Below the pieces are notes generated by a model. It was not told the origin of the DNA. It searched no databases and saw only the letters and a list, made by a program, of their open reading frames with translations. The translations under genes and the position numbers were made by a program. This document shows, one piece after another, positions 4,894 to 6,426 of a DNA stretch of 6,426 bases (the stretch's first letter is position 1; the number at the start of each line of letters is the position of its first letter). Source of the DNA: Peptococcaceae bacterium (GTDB lineage: Bacteria > Bacillota > Peptococcia > Peptococcales > Peptococcaceae); assembly GCA_017532485.1 (NCBI GenBank), contig JAFXJE010000020.1, forward strand, positions 1-6,426. Reading direction: 5' to 3'.

Positions 4894-6159
4894 ATGAAAA
4901 AGACAATTCCTTTCAACCAAGCACAAATTGAAAACATCACGAAAACCTATCCTACTCCTTTTCATATTTATGATGAACAGGCTATTCGTGATAATGCTCG
5001 TCGCTTAAATCAAGCTTTTTCTTGGGCACCTGAATTTAAAGAATATTTTGCTGTCAAAGCAGCTCCCAACCCTCACCTCATGCAAATTTTGAAAGAGGAA
5101 GGTATCGGGGCTGACTGCAGTTCCCTCGCTGAATTGATTTTAGCCGAAAAAATAGGACTCCATGACGAGGAGATTATGTTTACCTCCAATGAAACACCTA
5201 TCGAAGAATATGCTAAAGCCAAAGAAATGGGCGCTATTTTCAATTTAGATGATATCAGTCATATTGAATATATCGACCAAAAGATTGGGTTGCCGCAAAC
5301 TATTTGTTTTCGTTACAATCCCGGCAATTCTCGTGTAGGTAATGATATCATCGGTACTCCAGAGGAAGCCAAGTACGGCATGACCAAAGAGCAAATGATT
5401 GAAGCCTATCGTATGATGAAAGCTAAAGGTGCTACTAAGTTCGGTATCCATACAATGATTATTTCCAATGAATTAAATCGTGAATTTTTCGTTGAAACAG
5501 CTAAAATGATGTTTAGCCTGATTCAAGAGATTTCCACAGAAGTAGGTATCGAGTTTTCCTTCGTCAATTTCGGGGGAGGTATCGGTATCCCTTACCGTCC
5601 AGAAGACGAACCTGTCGATTTAGAAGCCTTAGGTCAAGAAGTTAAGGCACTATATGAAGAAATGATTATTAAAAAAGGCTTAAGACCGTTAAAAATTTGT
5701 TTAGAATGTGGGCGCATGATTACTGGACCTTATGGCTACTTGGTAACTAAAGCCCTTCACCATAAAGATACTTACAAACATTATATCGGTGTTGATGCTT
5801 CCATGGCAGATTTAATGCGTCCAGGTATGTACGGTGCTTATCACCATCTCACTGTCTTAGGTAAAGAAAACGAGCCTGCCACCATGACTTACGATATTGT
5901 GGGCAGCCTTTGTGAAAATTGCGATAAGTTTGCTGTCGACCGCAACTTGCCGCCAATCGAAGCTGGTGATTATCTAGTCATCCATGATACAGGTGCTCAC
6001 GGTCACGCTATGGGCTTCAATTACAATGGCAAACTGCGTTCTGCTGAGCTCTTGCTGCAGTCAGACGGTTCAGTTCGCCTCATTCGTCGTGCTGAAACTT
6101 TAAATGATTTATTTGCTACCTTAGATTTTACGCCATTTTTAAAGAAACCTTCCATTTAA
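4894..6159 (+). CDS. lysA: Diaminopimelate decarboxylase (PLP-dependent, fold III)
   Basis: Predicted to convert meso-diaminopimelate to L-lysine and CO2 in the cytoplasm, the last step of lysine synthesis. The 421 residues match the family's usual length. Seen: an N-terminal PTPFHIYD; the PLP lysine in YFAVKA (K55); His186 of the barrel; a phosphate-binding FGGG (226-229); ECGR (271-274) where most LysA proteins have EPGR; MRPGMYGAYHH (308-318), equivalent to the substrate-binding RP-YGA motif; the partner-subunit catalytic pair CEN-D (C340, E341); and DTGAHGHAMGFNYNGK (365-380) with Tyr377 near PLP. The usual HIGSQ loop is replaced by HTMII. These differences suggest a divergent LysA branch rather than ornithine/arginine or carboxynorspermidine decarboxylase; substrate specificity is inferred. 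The gene is monocistronic with a strong promoter and its own terminator. No other lys/dap gene is in the window. Confidence 0.9.
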   Translation: MKKTIPFNQAQIENITKTYPTPFHIYDEQAIRDNARRLNQAFSWAPEFKEYFAVKAAPNPHLMQILKEEGIGADCSSLAELILAEKIGLHDEEIMFTSNETPIEEYAKAKEMGAIFNLDDISHIEYIDQKIGLPQTICFRYNPGNSRVGNDIIGTPEEAKYGMTKEQMIEAYRMMKAKGATKFGIHTMIISNELNREFFVETAKMMFSLIQEISTEVGIEFSFVNFGGGIGIPYRPEDEPVDLEALGQEVKALYEEMIIKKGLRPLKICLECGRMITGPYGYLVTKALHHKDTYKHYIGVDASMADLMRPGMYGAYHHLTVLGKENEPATMTYDIVGSLCENCDKFAVDRNLPPIEAGDYLVIHDTGAHGHAMGFNYNGKLRSAELLLQSDGSVRLIRRAETLNDLFATLDFTPFLKKPSI

Positions 6160-6168
6160 GACAATTAT

Positions 6169-6215
6169 AAAAAAAGCTACTGAGATATTATTTCCCCAGT
6201 AGCTTTTACTTTTTT
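6169..6215. terminator. Bidirectional Rho-independent terminator between lysA and the convergent gene
   Basis: AAAAGCTACTG (6172-6182) pairs with CAGTAGCTTTT (6197-6207): 11 bp with a 14-nt loop. ACTTTTTT follows on the plus strand, and a run of seven Ts ends the minus-strand copy. It begins about 10 nt after the lysA stop and ends just before the stop of the minus-strand gene. Confidence 0.8.
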
Positions 6216-6216
6216 C

Positions 6217-6426
6217 TTAATAACGATGGAAGAAACTACGTGCTTCTTTGGTTTTAAAACGAATATCCTGCCACTTCTGACCGGATAAAGCCACTTTAAC
6301 AGCCAAAATCCAGTCCTCCATCATTTCCTTTGTGAAAAGCAGCAAATACGCCGCATCAGCAATAACAGAAGCATTTTCGTTACGATTTTCTTCACCATCA
6401 ACTACCAAAATCATCAATGCCCAAAA
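6217..6426 (-). CDS. C-terminal fragment of an unrecognised protein (5' end beyond the window)
   Basis: The minus-strand frame is open from the right edge to a TAA at 6219-6217 and gives 69 residues. I do not recognise the family. Seen: a hydrophobic start at the edge (FWALMILVV), then a charged DGEENRNEN, an alanine/leucine-rich segment (ASVIADAAYLLLF), a tryptophan in a likely helix (MEDWILAVKVAL), and a basic aromatic tail ending RSFFHRY. The TTG/ATG codons near 6417-6412 need not be starts, since the frame continues to the edge with no ribosome site visible. Convergence with lysA across a proper two-sided terminator, with the stop placed just inside it, supports a real gene end rather than a chance frame. 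Confidence 0.6.
   Translation of the reverse strand, partial: FWALMILVVDGEENRNENASVIADAAYLLLFTKEMMEDWILAVKVALSGQKWQDIRFKTKEARSFFHRY

Noticed and set aside
1..6426. Mobile elements, CRISPR arrays, phage genes, toxin-antitoxin or defence systems
   Set aside because: No transposase or integrase motifs, no regularly spaced repeats and no small co-oriented gene pairs were seen. Each gene has ordinary chromosomal signals.

Overview
The window looks like ordinary chromosomal DNA from a low-GC (by eye about 35-40% G+C) member of the Firmicutes/Bacillota. The signs are strong AGGAGG-type ribosome binding sites, sigma-A-like -35/-10 promoters with 17-18 bp spacers, Rho-independent hairpin terminators after almost every unit, lipobox lipoproteins and tRNAs without an encoded CCA. 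The MCP, the prepilin-like protein and the lysA variant would suit a Clostridia or Negativicutes bacterium. That placement is inference, and I name no species.

Layout, left to right. 1-365 (minus): a prepilin-type pilin/pseudopilin, C-terminus cut by the left edge. 366-638: divergent intergenic region with an 11-bp tandem repeat, a good promoter and a leader of about 128 nt with a hairpin. 639-2453 (plus): a complete methyl-accepting chemotaxis protein and its own terminator. 2508-2575: nothing recognised. 2576-2988 (minus): three tRNA genes (Ser-TGA, Ser-GCT, Arg-ACG in transcription order), two promoters and a terminal hairpin. 3081-3818 (plus): a DUF4163/DUF3298 (RsiV-C-terminal-like) lipoprotein, convergent across a shared bidirectional terminator with 3862-4752 (minus), an unrecognised lipoprotein with a Q/E-rich repeat linker. 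4753-4893: compact divergent promoter region. 4894-6159 (plus): diaminopimelate decarboxylase, convergent across another bidirectional terminator with 6217-6426 (minus), the C-terminal part of an unrecognised protein.

Every protein gene appears monocistronic with its own signals, so there is little operon logic linking functions. The plausible connections are thematic: surface and motility (pilin plus chemoreceptor, divergently transcribed) and cell envelope (two lipoproteins, plus LysA at the meso-DAP/lysine branch point that feeds peptidoglycan and protein synthesis). I found no transposase, integrase, CRISPR array, phage gene or toxin-antitoxin pair, and no clear evidence for a new multi-gene system. 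The most worthwhile loose ends are the mcp upstream region and leader, the RsiV-like lipoprotein without a visible sigma factor, and the divergent LysA motifs.
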